Shown in pieces: positions 1 to 47,700 of a stretch of DNA of 64,000 bases. A program made the translations under genes and the position numbers. Numbering within the stretch: the first letter of the stretch is position 1; the number at the start of each line of letters is the position of its first letter. Below the pieces are notes generated by a model that was not told the DNA's origin, ran no database searches, and was given only the letters and a program-made list of their open reading frames with translations. The DNA comes from Magicicada septendecula (lineage: Eukaryota > Arthropoda > Insecta > Hemiptera > Cicadidae). The stretch lies in assembly GCA_034769895.1 (NCBI GenBank), contig CM068367.1, forward strand, positions 89,277,399-89,341,398, in the 5' to 3' direction.

Positions 1-378
1 GTTTTTTATGGGCAAACACGTAAAAGTTTTACCTTATAGCCTTAACTGGTTTTCGCTTTTAAAAAGCTTCTTCAGAGTCTGCTGCTGGGAGCAATGTCCG
101 TCTTGTTGTTGGCGATGGTATCGACTTTTGAAAGATCAAAATTGTGTGTGTGGGGTGTGATATGTTCGAATAATGCGTGTGATTTGAATTGTGTCTGTTC
201 ATTTAGGATTACATTTTTATGTGTTTTCGAGTGTTTCTATATTTTCAATTGTTCTAGAGTGTCTAGTTTTTGGCCTATTGTGTGTATGTGTAGAATGCCC
301 ATGTTTTTGTCGACGTTTTTGTATGTGTGGTTTGCTTCAATGAGGTGGTTTGCAAAACCATTCTGTAGTGGAGTGTAC
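1..378 (-). pseudogene. Penelope-like element (family 1) 3' fragment
   Basis: The reverse complement matches the C-terminal part of the GIY-YIG endonuclease ORF and 3' end seen in the copies at 12935-13545 and 30652-31688. It reads (F)ANHLIEANHTYKN and LNEQTQFKSHALFEH and ends at a TGA in the same place. Low similarity in places and edge truncation mark it as a dead fragment. It carries a hammerhead motif at 38-80. Confidence 0.7.
38..80 (-). ncRNA. Hammerhead ribozyme motif, PLE family 1 (copy 1)
   Basis: On the minus strand: AGACU, box CUGAAGA, one extra A, stem II GCUUU/AAAGC, GAAA, ACCAGU, UA, AGGCU. Stem I keeps 4 of 5 pairs. Stem III has lost the perfect palindrome seen in the copy at 11601, so the core is intact but activity is doubtful. 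Confidence 0.5.
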
Positions 379-2269
379 TTTTAAAGAGTAAAATAAAAAC
401 TTGAATATATTTTTAAAAGTATTAAATTCTTTGGGAACATTTAATTACATGTACAACTTTTATGAATAAAGACTTTACTCAAAGAATCTGTGAGCTGTAA
501 ATATTACAAACTTATCTGGTTGTTACTGAACAAAATAATATTTTACTTGTGGCAGATATAGAAATAAAATTTAACTTTTTATTCCTCATATATGCAGTAT
601 ATAAAAATTAAAATAACAATGAAATTGTTTAACACAGAAATCTCAATCTATATGAAAATCAATTCAATAGTATTCTGCAATTCAGAAAATGACTGTCAAA
701 ATTAAATTCATTGTAACAGAAACCAATCTGAAGCTCATCTTTTTCCTTTTTTATACTTACAAATTGTACTTGGCTAAGCAAAAATAACATATCCAGGTAG
801 TGAAATTTGGAGAATTGGTGCTATTTCTATGAAATTTTAAAATTTTTATTCCAAGAAGATACATTTTTCTTGAGCCTTATATTTTAAAAAATTTAAATGA
901 CTTCGATCTCCTGCTAAAACCAAAACGTTTGCAGACACAGCAAAGACATTTCTACAGCATTTTCATATGAGACTTTAAGTATGTGACCGGAACTTCATGA
1001 TGAGATCTCAAAAATGACACCAACCAGTGAAATCACTTCTCTTCTTATAGTAAAAAATCATTTTCTTGTGTTCAGTTTCTGGACGTTTGTACAGTTTTGA
1101 TGTTGTTTCTGACCATTCCTGTCACAACTCCCAGTAAGTTCATTTTCAAAACTTAGAACCATAAAAAATTATCTAAGAAGCAACATGGACCAGGAGAGAC
1201 TGCATGATTAGCAATTCTATCCATTGAGCAGTCCGTAACTAGGAAGTTGGACTTCAAGGAAGTTATAGATAACTTTGCCAAGATCAAAGCCAGACAGAAG
1301 AACTTTTAAAATACAGCATGAAAAATGTTACATTTATAAAATTTATGTAGAAATTAATAATACAATATATTTCTGTTCCCATATAAATGTTGTTTTTATT
1401 TGTTATGTATTTCTAATATTCCTTCCAAATAGATTTCTCCAGAAGTGAGCAATAGGCCTTGCACAGCACTAGTTTGGTGCTCCATTCCTGACCCGGTTTT
1501 GGCTTGTAACAGGCCAGTAAATTCAGTAGGTACAGAAATTATTCAAACATTATAAAACATGTAAGGACTACAATGTATAAAACTCGGAGGGGATGCTCAC
1601 CTTGAAACTTTGCCAGGGGTCGGCTGAGAATCTAGTTACGCCACTGCATAATATAAAAGTTTTCCTTATGTACTTTTAGTGAAGAATCTATTTAAAAACA
1701 TTATGTATTAGCTTTCCCGCTGAACAGTATAATTTATTGTTATTTTCTTAGAACACTTTAGTAAAGTATGACCTACGTAAAAACACAAACAAAAACCAGT
1801 ATCTTCATAAACATTATTTCTCAATTGTTCTTTAAAAGCATTAAGTTTAATTTTAGAATTCGTTAGACATATTTCCTCATTGACACATGTAAATTACTTT
1901 TTCATGCATTACTAAACAGTATGACAAAATTCACATTACCAGAAGAAGCATGAAAACAAGGAAAATTGTTTTTAAAATAGAACATGTTATAACATACTAT
2001 TATGGTTATAATATAATAATTAATTCTTGAGTTAATTATACATATTGTTTGAATATCTGATATGAAGCTACAAGTTAAAACATAAGTTCTGAATTTTGCA
2101 ATGATCAGGCATGCTACAATGCAAAACTGTTCAACTCCTGATGTTGCTCATGTATATAACTAGCAAGCTTCCTGAGCTACAGAATTAGCTCAAAATTTTG
2201 AATTAACTACATTTATTACTAGGTAAAATATCAATACTAAAAATTTTTCAAAATTTTTAAATTTCAAAA

Positions 2270-2580
2270 ACTGGACATTATATTCATATTTTGGTTAAAA
2301 TTCTCTTTAATTTTGGTACCCCTCATGGATTTCTGTTATTTTTTCATAATTTTTATCCCTAAAATTTTTGCATCCTGCCCCCTATCTAAAAAACAATAGG
2401 GTTCTGAAGGATGAAAGTATGGACATCCATGCCAAGTTTCGCAAAAATCAATTGTCGCATTCAAAAGTCATCATGAGGCATATGCCAAAAAGACACACTA
2501 GCAGACAGACAATGAAATGCTTAATGGCTGAGTTAAAACTGAGAACTCACTTCACTCATTCTAGCCTGCAAGGCTACTAA
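2270..2580. repeat. Dispersed repeat, copy 1
   Basis: Shares a string of matching blocks with 45030-45305: ggttaaa, ctctttaattt, ttttgcatcctgcccccta versus ttttgccactgccctccta, atagggttctg(a/t)agga, then a short gaca/gata microsatellite and a gaactca-type end. Diverged, about 280-310 bp, class unknown. The ORF-like stretch inside it is not supported as a gene. Confidence 0.45.
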
Positions 2581-2915
2581 ATTCACTTATCTCAGTTTCC
2601 AGCATTCCGAGCAATACCAACAATGTGCATAATAACTATTACTTTGTAAATATGGATTTATTTCTCCTCTCTGCCCTCTTACATTAGCTTAAAACTATGA
2701 AATACATTTTCTAAAATTTTGTTAGTTTTTTTTCATACATTGGTGGGTTGTGCCCAAGATATATTTAATACCTTTTGTAGCATTTTAATGTCAAGAAAAA
2801 TCTTGAATCTCTTTGGATAGATTCCTACAAATACGACAGTCTTAAATTTCGCCATTAAAATATTATCCTGTATATTTAAAATAAGTAATTTTAATCACTT
2901 GTAATATATGTACAG

Positions 2916-38179
<35,264 letters not shown>

Positions 38180-38571
38180 TTATTTTTTAAATGCCAGTTT
38201 AACTGAGGTATCATATACTGCCATGACTTTGAATTGTTCCATTTTGTGTACTCACTTTAAAAGACAATATTTGTTATTTCAATTTTGTTGAATAATCTTT
38301 CTACCTCTCAATCTTCCTCTTTATATCCTTTTCATCGTGTTTATTATCTTACTAATTAGAACTATCTGATACAACCTGCATAAATACTAGAATATAGTAT
38401 TACAACTTCCCAGAAAAGTTAAAAGAAAATTGATATAAATGTTTCTTGGAATTAAGAGACATGCTTATGGATTTTGTAAAAAAATTATAATCTGGTGGTA
38501 ACTGTGTAGTTAAAACATGTGGTACCACTTACAAAGTGAAGCATCCAATGAATTAACACAAAATCTGGACG

Positions 38572-38577
38572 AATAAA
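38572..38577 (+). terminator. Possible polyadenylation signal of gene 1
   Basis: AATAAA about 393 bp after the gene 1 stop codon; the first canonical hexamer I noticed. The motif is common by chance in this AT-rich sequence. Confidence 0.25.
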
Positions 38578-39059
38578 CATACAGTGATTTGGGGGCCAGG
38601 GTGATGCACTTATAATCATAGATAAGGGTGAACATTCATAGAAAGACTGAATTCAACAGATAAAATTTCCTCTTAATGTACACATGGTCTCAAGTATCTC
38701 AGTTCCATCCCTACTGCAGGCAACTAAAGAAAAATAAAGGGTAGGGTTCTGACTATATATCTGGTCAGATGTTAAACATTATCTTTCAGGGTAGAACAAA
38801 ACAAGACTGAACATTTAGCAGAACAGTAACTAAACATAACAGTTTTGATTAACAAACTTGTGCAATTTTTGAAATTTCTGCATTACCATTGTCTGAGTTA
38901 AAAAAATGTCCTCATGTTGGTACACCTGTTTGTAAGAACTGATTAAATTTATGGACACATTGAATGATTTGGCTATACTGGATATTTAGATTTGATAACT
39001 GAGCAAGGTGTGTTCAGATGTTGTTGGTGACTTTTTACCATTTTAAAATGCAGATCAAA

Positions 39060-39277
39060 ATCTTGTATAAAAATAAAAATGCCATGATGTGACAAGAATA
39101 GTGTGTATGAACAAGTGATTGGTAAGTATTCCAAACACTTCCAAGACAGCCATGAATCAGTTGAAGATGATAAACTTGCAGTAGCTGATAAAAGTGAAGC
39201 AGGGTAAAGAAAAAATACATTGGCTATTATGGAAGTTGCTGAAGACATTTGTATTCCATATAGTCTGAGCAAAGCTA
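39060..39277 (+). pseudogene. Mariner-like transposase N-terminal remnant
   Basis: + strand reading gives KYSKHFQDSHESVEDDKLAV, then AIMEVAEDICIPYSLSK, the helix-turn-helix region of a mariner transposase. It ends exactly where the TIR-bearing mariner at 39278 begins, so it was the insertion target. Confidence 0.4.
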
Positions 39278-40497
39278 CAGGGTCTGTCCCAAAAGTAATG
39301 AAATTGGTTTTCTCATGCTGGTCAGAAAGGTCAGGGGAGGGATCTATGGGGCAGATGAGCAGCTTGAGGTTTACAGTTGGACCCAATTCAATTGCTTTTG
39401 AGCTATTCAAGAGTGGAGATCATTAGCCACGTGTAAAGAAGTGTGCGTGACATGTCCTGGACGAAAAATCAACACAGTTTCAAGCCAGTATACACAATTA
39501 AATTTTCCGTCAAACTCGGAAAATCAGGTACCACAATGCTTGAAAGATTATGGGATGCCTATAACAACTAGGCATTGTCATCAGCGCAAATGTTCCAGTA
39601 GCATACCCCATTCAAGGAAGGAGGATATAGAGGACAAACAGCACTCAAGATGCCCAAGCTTCCAGAACTAATGACAATGCGGCTCAAGTGTAGTCTGTTT
39701 TGAAGAAGGGTCAATGTTTGAGTATGAGGTTGATTAAAGAGGAGATGGTACTGCCAAAACCAGATGTTCACTAAATCATTTCCAAGGATTTGAACATGGG
39801 AAAAATTTGTGTGAATCTGGTCCCCACTTGTTGGATGAGGAAAAGGATAGGCATTTGGCGATTTTTCACGAACTGTTGGATCATGTGACAAGTGAGTGCA
39901 AGTTTTTGCAGCAAGTGATAAACGGGGTGAAACTTGGGTTTTCAAGTAGGATCTGGAGACCAAACGACAAGTTCAGAATGGCAAATAACCCAATCGCCTT
40001 GACCAAAGAAGGACTGAATGAGCAAATCAGAAGTAAAATCCATGCTCATTGTTTTATTTGATATAATGAATGCAATATTTTTACTGACAAGTACTCAATA
40101 GATTGAGGAGTACTCGAGCTTTCCCTGACATTCCACAGACATTTATCCTGCACCACAACAGTGGATCAACTCAACAGAATTGGCAGCGAGAGAATTCCTG
40201 GCCCAAAAAACATTCCAATGCTTCTCCACCCAACCCTTACATGTCTTGCTACAATTTGTTTCTATATCCAAAGGTCAAGAAAGACCTAAAAGGTCACCAT
40301 TTTGGGACAGTTGAAAACTTCCAACCAGCTGTGACAAGAAATAGGATCTCAGGTCAAGACTTCCTCTGCTGTTATGAAGAGTGGCAGTGTGTTAATTCAC
40401 AAGGAGCCTTACTTTAAAGAATATTAAGTGTATTTAGATGTATTTGAAATAAATTTTTTTTTCAAAACCATTCTCATTACTTTTTGGATAAATCCTC
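39278..40497 (+). mobile_element. Mariner transposon, degenerate, with inverted termini
   Basis: 5' end cagggtctgtcccaaaag(taatga) at 39278 and a diverged inverted copy at about 40463-40497, each flanked by TA (39276-39277, 40498-40499). 1.2 kb is the usual mariner length. Coding remnants in order: LNFPSNSENQVPQCLKDYG, RKEDIEDKQHS, then the DDE part as frame-shifted pieces. The last piece carries LYPKVKKDLKGHHFGTVENF near 40268-40327. Many stops. Confidence 0.75.
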
Positions 40498-40897
40498 TAT
40501 TTCCACTACTTTTTGGTCATGAGACAGATGGTAACAAAATTTGTTGAAAAAAAAACACTTGAGACTTAAATTTCATAAAACATCCCATTGTAAAGAAATT
40601 GCTAAGAAATGATAAATCATGTAACTAATGACAAAACACTGCTCCACCATATTATAATGAGTGTGAAAAATCTATATATGGTTTTTATATCAAACTAAGA
40701 TCCAGTCATCTCAATTCAAGATAAAAATCATGCCAAGGTTGATCTAAATTCTTCTTTCCATTGTCTTCAATTATTGTGTTTTAGTGGTCCATGAATTTTT
40801 CCAATAAGGTGCTATTTTCAACAAATTGCACTATTTTGCACCTTTTCATCACTCGTACGATGATATTCATAAAAAACAATTAGACTTATGGAAGGAC

Positions 40898-41600
40898 AAT
40901 ACGAGGTACTACACAAATGTTCCCAAAATTTATTTATAAAAAGTAAAACCTTACAAAAAAATAACAATTGACTTAATTTTCTTCAAAGAAATTCCCTGTT
41001 GCATTCAATCATTAATCCCAGCATGATTTTAATGCTCAGAAACACTACTGCCAGTCATTTTCTGTCAGCCTCTTCATCATGTCCTGTGATACCTTTAGAA
41101 TCTTCTCCACCATGCCAAATTGTTTCCGTTTAAGCTCCACTGTTGTTCTGGGAAACAAAGGGCGCTTAGTCAGGCGAATAAAGCCATAGGGAATGGTAGT
41201 CATGTTTGCAGAAGTTCAAACTCACGCATAATGAGTGACGAATGAGTTCGCACATTGTCACAGTGTAACACACATGATTGATTGGCTCACATCTCTGAAT
41301 GTTTTTGTCAGATTTGTCAAGACATCACAGTTTAAATTGACTGCATGGCCCTGTGACACCAATTCTTTGTGGAAAATGCCTTTGACATCAAAAAAAGCAA
41401 CTCGACATTGACTTCATGTTGGCCTGAACTTGGCACATTTTCTTTGGTCTCAGTGAACTTGGCGACTTCTACTGAGATGATTGCTGTCTGTTTTTTGGTC
41501 ATACCCATCAGCCAAGTTTCATCACCAGTGATGAAATGAAATCTGGGTGATTTTCATAATATTCTTTGATCTCCCAGCAGACACAAACTTAATGTTCTTA
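40898..41600 (-). pseudogene. Second mariner-like transposase remnant
   Basis: Minus-strand pieces: ITGDETWLMGMTKKQTA (first catalytic Asp in GDETW), VELLFFDVKGIFHKELVSQG, NCDVLTNLTKTFRD, and near the left end a divergent DYFE-like tail. Interrupted by many stops. The left end may be the block tacgaggtactacac near 40900. Confidence 0.65.
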
Positions 41601-42392
41601 TTGATTGATTGTTAACATACTTTGTTATCATATTGTTAACATATTTTGATATCATAAATTTTGACAAAATGTAGCACATTCAACATTTTTCCAATATAAT
41701 TTGCTGGTAAGTCTGTTTGATAAACTAACAGCTTCACAAATGTAAGAAATTGTTGGCCATTGATTTTAATGAATTGTTTCATGAACTTTGATGACATCTG
41801 CAATGGTGAAACTAGTTGAAGGGAACACAGAATGTCATCTTCAACAGATGTTTTGTCATTTTTGAAATGCTTAAATTACTTGTAGGTTTAAGCCAGCCTC
41901 ACAGCTTGTTTCAACATTTGGTGTATCTCTGCTACTGTCTTCCCAAGTTTAACACAAAATTTTATACAAACTATTTGTTCACAAAGTTCTGGACTTCTGT
42001 GAGCGTGTGTGTATTTTGTATGTCTTCTATCTACCTTTAACTGTCTTCTATTAAAATTTCTATGCATTTCAGAACCAATAATGAAACATATATATTATTA
42101 CACATGTTGTTGGTTTTACATAATTTGATGCTCTTGAAGTTATCTGAAATGTAATTTCCATGTGAGAAAAAAATGTGCTAAGAGGCCATTTCCTCTTCCC
42201 TTTGACACCATAATATCAAAATTAAATTGAAAGTGGTGTACTTTTGTATTGTTATAATGACCTTACTACCTATTGTTCATTAATGATGGACTGCACAATA
42301 CAACTAGTCAATTTCATCACATACAAATATATACACAGACAATGGAATTTAGCTATAATTTAGTGAAGCTGTAATTCCCTCATGCTTCGTCC

Positions 42393-42397
<5 letters not shown>

Positions 42398-42458
<61 letters not shown>
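42398..42458. repeat. (CT)n(AT)n compound microsatellite
   Basis: About 14 CT then about 16 AT units, adjoining the 3' end of the minus-strand PLE family 2 fragment. Confidence 0.9.
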
Positions 42459-42469
42459 TGTTAATGATT

Positions 42470-43260
42470 TCGAGGTTCGGTCATTAATTATGAAAACTCA
42501 GTTTTGCGACGTTTCGAGATTTATTCTTCTCATAATCATGCCTACAACATTAAAATATAGTCTTACTACAATTATATTATTTGTAAGTGTGTATAGGTGT
42601 GTGTAAAGTCATACATTACTACAGTATAACTATTTACTTACATTAACTGTGAGATGAGCTACAGTAACCACATTACACTAAACACTTATCACTGTTCCAT
42701 ACTTATACACATATAACACATTACATTTGTATAGTGTTAGCGTTATGTAGTTATCTGACAGACTGCCAGCGATATAAAATTTTAATAGTACCTAACTAGA
42801 AAGTTGTTCAGTATTCCTATACCTGTAAACTATTGTCTATTTTAAAAAGAGTGAATAAGATTAGAATAACACTTGCTAAGACTTTGTACGTCCGTTTTCT
42901 TGTTAACTGAAAGGTGTTTATTCTTCTCTATTGTTAGCATTTCTAAGAATTGCCGTTTAAAGTGATTACTTTCTGCATGAATTACTTTAGCTTTGTGAAA
43001 CTGAAACGAGTGACCGTGTGTACGGGCGTGTTGTGTTAGGGCCGTGGGATCAGGTCTGTTAGTATTTACTTTCTGGCAGCTATATTTATGTTGATAAATA
43101 CGTCTTTTAAAATACTGTTCAGAACAACTGTAATATTTTTTCCACAGTTTTCTTCACACGGTATTTCATATATTATGTTGGATCTTAGTTCTATTTCATC
43201 CCTGTCTTTAGTATGCGTAACATTTATTATTGATAGTGTTAACGTTTTTGAAAGCTATTT
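42470..43260 (-). pseudogene. Penelope-like element, second family: endonuclease end
   Basis: The minus strand, ending at stop TAA (42842-42844), encodes IIYEIPCEENCGKKYYSC, QYFKRRIYQHKYSCQK, NRPDPTALTQHARTHGHSF, ESNHFKRQFLEMLTIEKNK and VNKKTDVQSLSKCYSNLI. This is a complete PLE-type GIY-YIG domain layout including the CCHH-like Cys/His positions and the terminal helix. YIG has become YYS, and upstream the frame is closed by TAG, so it is inactive. The 3' tail carries a decayed hammerhead-like block (GAG...CUC, GAAA, CGUCG at about 42505-42540). Confidence 0.75.
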
Positions 43261-43732
43261 TTGTATTGTGATTAGCATTAGTGAGGATCTTGGAAAGACT
43301 TTCTGATAATGATTTAACATATGGAAGGGAAAATATTTTTTAGTTGTAGTAGTGTTATCTTGATTACTGGATGTTGTATTCTGTCCTATGATATATATAT
43401 ATCAACCTACCTAACAGAATGTGTACTCATCTTATGTTCTGAAGTACATGTCCGTAATAGAGGTTGGCGAGGAGGGTTTAAAAATTCTGTAAAGTAAAAT
43501 GTGTAAAACGATCACATACACATACTGCTAGCAGAGGGCTGTGCGAGATGAAGGGCATGCCTATCGCCAGCTCGTGTGCTGCGTCCCGAGCTTCAAATAG
43601 AGCTCCTGTCACAGGGACCACAGGATGTTTAGGGTGTGGCCTCCTACTGGCCATGGATACACATACTGTACACATGTATATTATGATATGTACTGTGCAG
43701 AGCATAGACAAAATAAGAGTAGGCCTATATGA

Positions 43733-44006
43733 TTATAGTAAAATATTACCTTATATTCGGTCCGCCCGTTCAGGTATTGTCTGCTAACAGGTGCACACCC
43801 AACAACAAGTGCACATAATATGTTAATAGCTGCAATTTTATTATTTTTGACAAACACGTTTCTTGTGTGATGTGTGTGTTTTTAAGTTTTTAAAATTTTA
43901 CGTCTGATGATGAGGCATATGCCTTGAAACGCGTTACGTAAATTCAAATTTAGAGGTCACACGGCAGACCAAATATAAGGTAATATTTTACTATAATTGT
44001 AAAGTG
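43733..44006 (+). mobile_element. PLE-derived terminus with inverted left arm
   Basis: tatagtaaaatattacctta (from 43735) recurs inverted at 43977-44000 (taaggtaatattttactata) with about 37 bp of arm. The right arm follows a hammerhead and its taaggtaa...ttttac block resembles the ends of the family 1 PLEs. The same inverted-end plan appears at 28050-28265 and 30391-31688. Confidence 0.55.
43897..43942 (+). ncRNA. Hammerhead ribozyme, type I, second sequence family
   Basis: Stem I UUUACGU (43897-43903) pairs perfectly with ACGUAAA (43936-43942). The box CUGAUGA (43904-43910) is followed by one extra U, stem II GAGGC/GCCUU (closing G-U) with an AUAU loop, GAAA (43926-43929), self-complementary CGCG (43930-43933) and UU. 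Predicted cleavage is after 43935. It lies 200 bp upstream of the preferred ATG of gene 2, same strand. Confidence 0.65.
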
Positions 44007-44142
44007 ACTTGGATACCAACACGAACAAAAATGAATGTTAAACTATATGATTACTGTGAATTACCTTGCAACAAAGGAGACAATAGTCCACAAACGCACA
44101 TATCATCTACTTAATCAACTATATAAGAGAAACTGTTGTGAA

Positions 44143-44367
44143 ATGGTTCAGTTGTTGAACAACATGGTTTGCATTCACACGCTGCTGATATTTCTACTTA
44201 ATTGTGTGGCATATGGGTACTCTGAAGACACAGACCCACCGCCCCTGGTACAGACAGCCCAGGGCACAGTGAAAGGTAGTTTTTTGACCACATACACTGG
44301 TGAGAAAATTTATTCATTTAGGGGTGTTCGTTATGCAGAACCAGCAACAGGTGAAAACCGATTCAAG
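44143..44367 (+). CDS. Gene 2 exon 1: signal peptide and N-terminus
   Basis: 75 codons ending ENRFK, donor gtatgt at 44368. The signal peptide spans roughly residues 1-25, followed by TVKGSFLTTYTGEKIYSFRG, the esterase N-terminal beta-hairpin. The hammerhead-like motif at 43897-43942 lies about 200 bp upstream and could be in the 5' leader or promoter. Confidence 0.85.
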
Positions 44368-47300
44368 GTATGTAATGATATTTTTTTAGGTTATCAGTAG
44401 AGTATTCAGAATTTTTATTCAATTATAAATTAAACTTTTAATAGATGTGATTGAAAAAAAAAATAAATTTGAGTACAATCTTTACTGTCTGGGACACATT
44501 CAGACACTAATTTTGGGAGGAGAATATCTGCAAAAGTATGCAACAAATTATGAAAACAAAATCATCTCTGTTAACAAGTTAAACATTTGTTTATAAAATA
44601 CAACGTATGATGAGTGTAGAAAAAAAATCATTTTAATTACAGTATTCTCTTTTAAATAGCAATTTATGTGCTTTTCAGTTTTAGCTAGCTTTACATTACT
44701 TATTTGTAAATGAGCGAGTGCAGAACTCGCTCACTATTTTGAACAGAATATATGTATCATTTATTATTTACATATTAGAAAAGTTTTTCATTTAGAGGAA
44801 AAATTACAAAAATCCTGATTACTCAACTACTTCTTTAGTAATATAACAATTGTAGAGCACAAAATTATACATTCAATTCTAAACCTTATGAAAATTTGGA
44901 TTTGGGTTACAATACTTTTTAGTCTGAGGCCCTTCTTGATTTTCACAGTTAAACAAAAATTGTAATCGCTTAACTGGGCCCTAGGGTCCTAAGTTTTTTT
45001 AATTTAAAAAAATGAACTCTATATTCAGATTGTGGTTAAATTTTCTTTAATTTAATACTCCACATGGTCTTTAGAAATTATTTCACAATTTTGAATCCCT
45101 CACATTTTTGCCACTGCCCTCCTATTTTTGGGAGGATCAATCTCAAAAAATAGGGTTCTGTAGGATAAAAATAATGGAAACACAAGTTTTACGGAAATTG
45201 GTTGAACCAATCAAATATTATTGTGAGACAGACCCCAAACAGATAGATAGATAGATAGAGAGACAAATGACAAATGATTGAGAACTCGGTTCTCTCATTC
45301 AACAAGACAGATATTACAGTTATAACATCCCAGCTGTTTGGAAACCAATTATAAATAAAATTATACAAGTTTAATTCAACAGAATGGTTTAGAAAAATCT
45401 GCTGTAGAAGAAAGGATTCATAAGATGGAACGGGCATATGGTATAACTAAAGATATTTACAATAAAAAGTGCATATCTAAAAATGCGAAAATAAGGCATT
45501 ACAGTACAGTAGTGAAGCCAGAATGTCTATATGCAAGTGAATGTCTACCATTGAATTATAATTTAGACAAACTAGAAATTTTGGAAAGACAAATTATTAG
45601 GAAAATATTAGGCCCACGAAAAACTTCAGAAGGTTGGAAATTAAAAAGTAATGATGAGATATATCAAATTATAGAAAATATAATAGAAACAATGAGAAAA
45701 AGAAGACTATTATTTTTTGGACATTTATATAGAATGGACAACAATAGGTTAACAAAACAGATCTTCAAATATCTGTGGGGAAAGAAGTAAACATCAAGTT
45801 GGATTAAAGAAGTCAAAAAGGATTTAGAAAAAACAATGTAAATGCAAAGAAGCAATTGAAAGAGATGTTTTTCGGGCAAAAGTGTTAAAAATGAATGGAG
45901 TCCAGGGTAAGAGACAGAAAAATGCAGGTTCAAAGTGGACTGAAGACAGGAAGAAGAGACATAGTGAAAAAATGAAAGAATATTGGAGAAAAAGAAAAGA
46001 ACAAGGAATAAAGAATTGAAATTGGCATGTGGTCCTCAGATGCCCGATACAAATAGAAAAAATTATACAATTATTTAATACAATATTATTATTTGTTATA
46101 ATCACACAAAGTACTATACTATTGGCATATTCATTTATTTTAATGTAGCCATAATTTAAAATTATGTGGGCAGCTAGTTACACCGTTCACTTGGATTTGA
46201 TTTCTGCCAGGAGCAAAATATTATTTGATTCATATGGTCATCATATAGGAGATGGCAAAATCACCAAGAAGCATCTCTACCTAGTAAGAGATTCTCCTCT
46301 ACTTAGCCTTGGGTTAAACTGTAGAACCTGTAATCTGTCGGGTTGACCTGTACAAAAATCTGTAAAAAACACACACACACACATACACAAGCAAGTAATC
46401 CTTTTGTGACTGTAATACAATCTCAGTTGACAGTAGATTCAGTACTCGAACATACTTGATTACTGGGAATACTTTATTACATTCATTAAACCATCTTTTT
46501 CACACAGTTGTCCTGTCGCCTCTTGAAAATGAGAAGTTCAGTGACTGATAGCTGACTAGCAACTTCGATAGTCTGGTGCTGAACAAGTTCGGCTAGCAAA
46601 CGGGCAGATTATTTAGAAACTGTATTTCATTTATACAGAGAAAAAATAGTGGCCTCAACCATATGTGTGGTTTCATAATATTTCCACATGTGTGGTTCGA
46701 ATTAATAAAAAAGAAAGTTATGATATTAATACATGTTTCGATATTTAAAAAATTATGGTTTGATTGTTTAAAATTACCAATAAATATTGCACTAGCAATG
46801 AAGAAACAAAACACTTGCACACACACTGTAGGTACATGTAGAGAGATACAAACTAGTCCTAAGACCGATAAGATAAAAGGAGATTTGTGAAATCATGCAT
46901 TTGTGTGTGCTATAAGTATAGGTGGTGCTAAAAGTTCAACTGAGCCTCATCACAGAATGGTAAAACATATAATTTGGTGTCAAGGAGATAAATTCTCTTC
47001 TTCTTCTTCCATGGCATCACAGTTCGGAGTCAAACCTTACCCTCCATTTTTCCCTGTCCTTGATGATCGATTTCTTATTATACACATTCTGAGGCATGAT
47101 GATTGGTTCCTGAACATATTGGTTTTACAGGAAGGGGTTGTTGGCCCTTCGCCCAACCCCCAACTTGGAGGGCCAGGTCATTTTTATTCTGGGATTCCGT
47201 CCCCTATACCAGCTGCATTCACCACAGCTTAGAGCCTGGTCAGGCCTGATTTTCTGTCAGGGTTTACTCCCTTAGCCTTTCAAGATCCCTCTTCATCGCA

Positions 47301-47669
47301 AGGCAGCAATTCTCTCTATTCACCCAAGGCAGAATGGGTTGCCTCTTCCACCTTTTGTGCAATACCGTAGGCTCCCTACTCTGCCGTATCTGCCGTTGAG
47401 GTCTTCACCATGACTCTGGCTAGGGGCCCTTATAGGGTACTACTATCCAGAACCAGATGGACCCAGGTGTTTTTATGAGGTGTTACTCCTCCCCCTCATC
47501 CTTCCTCATCACTGCGAGATGAGGCCCCGGGCTTGGGACCGGCAGTGTTAAACAACACCGTTGGCAGAGTTAACTAAACTCTCTAGTGTCCTAAAAAACG
47601 TTTTAACCAGAAAATGTTACTTATGTTACTGTAATAAACTGCATGTATTGCATTTTCTATATCAGTTTC

Positions 47670-47700
<31 letters not shown>

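Larger units (their letters stand above)
1..2915. other. Gene 1 first intron (3' part)
   Basis: Presumed intron upstream of the exon at 2916. Positions 1 to about 378 are a PLE fragment on the minus strand; 2270-2580 is a dispersed repeat related to 45030-45305. Between 380 and 2270 I see only AT-rich sequence with no coding or structural signal I can name. Confidence 0.6.
38180..44142. other. Intergenic region between the two esterase genes
   Basis: Holds mariner remnants (39060-39277, 39278-40497, 40898-41600), a CT/AT microsatellite (42398-42458), a second PLE family (42470-43260, minus) and a PLE end with hammerhead (43733-44006). Positions 38180-39050 and 43270-43530 are unassigned; 43540-43690 is GC-richer without homology I recognise. 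Confidence 0.65.

Noticed and set aside
39220-39671. Short + strand ORFs as host genes
   Set aside because: They are pieces of degenerate mariner transposases.
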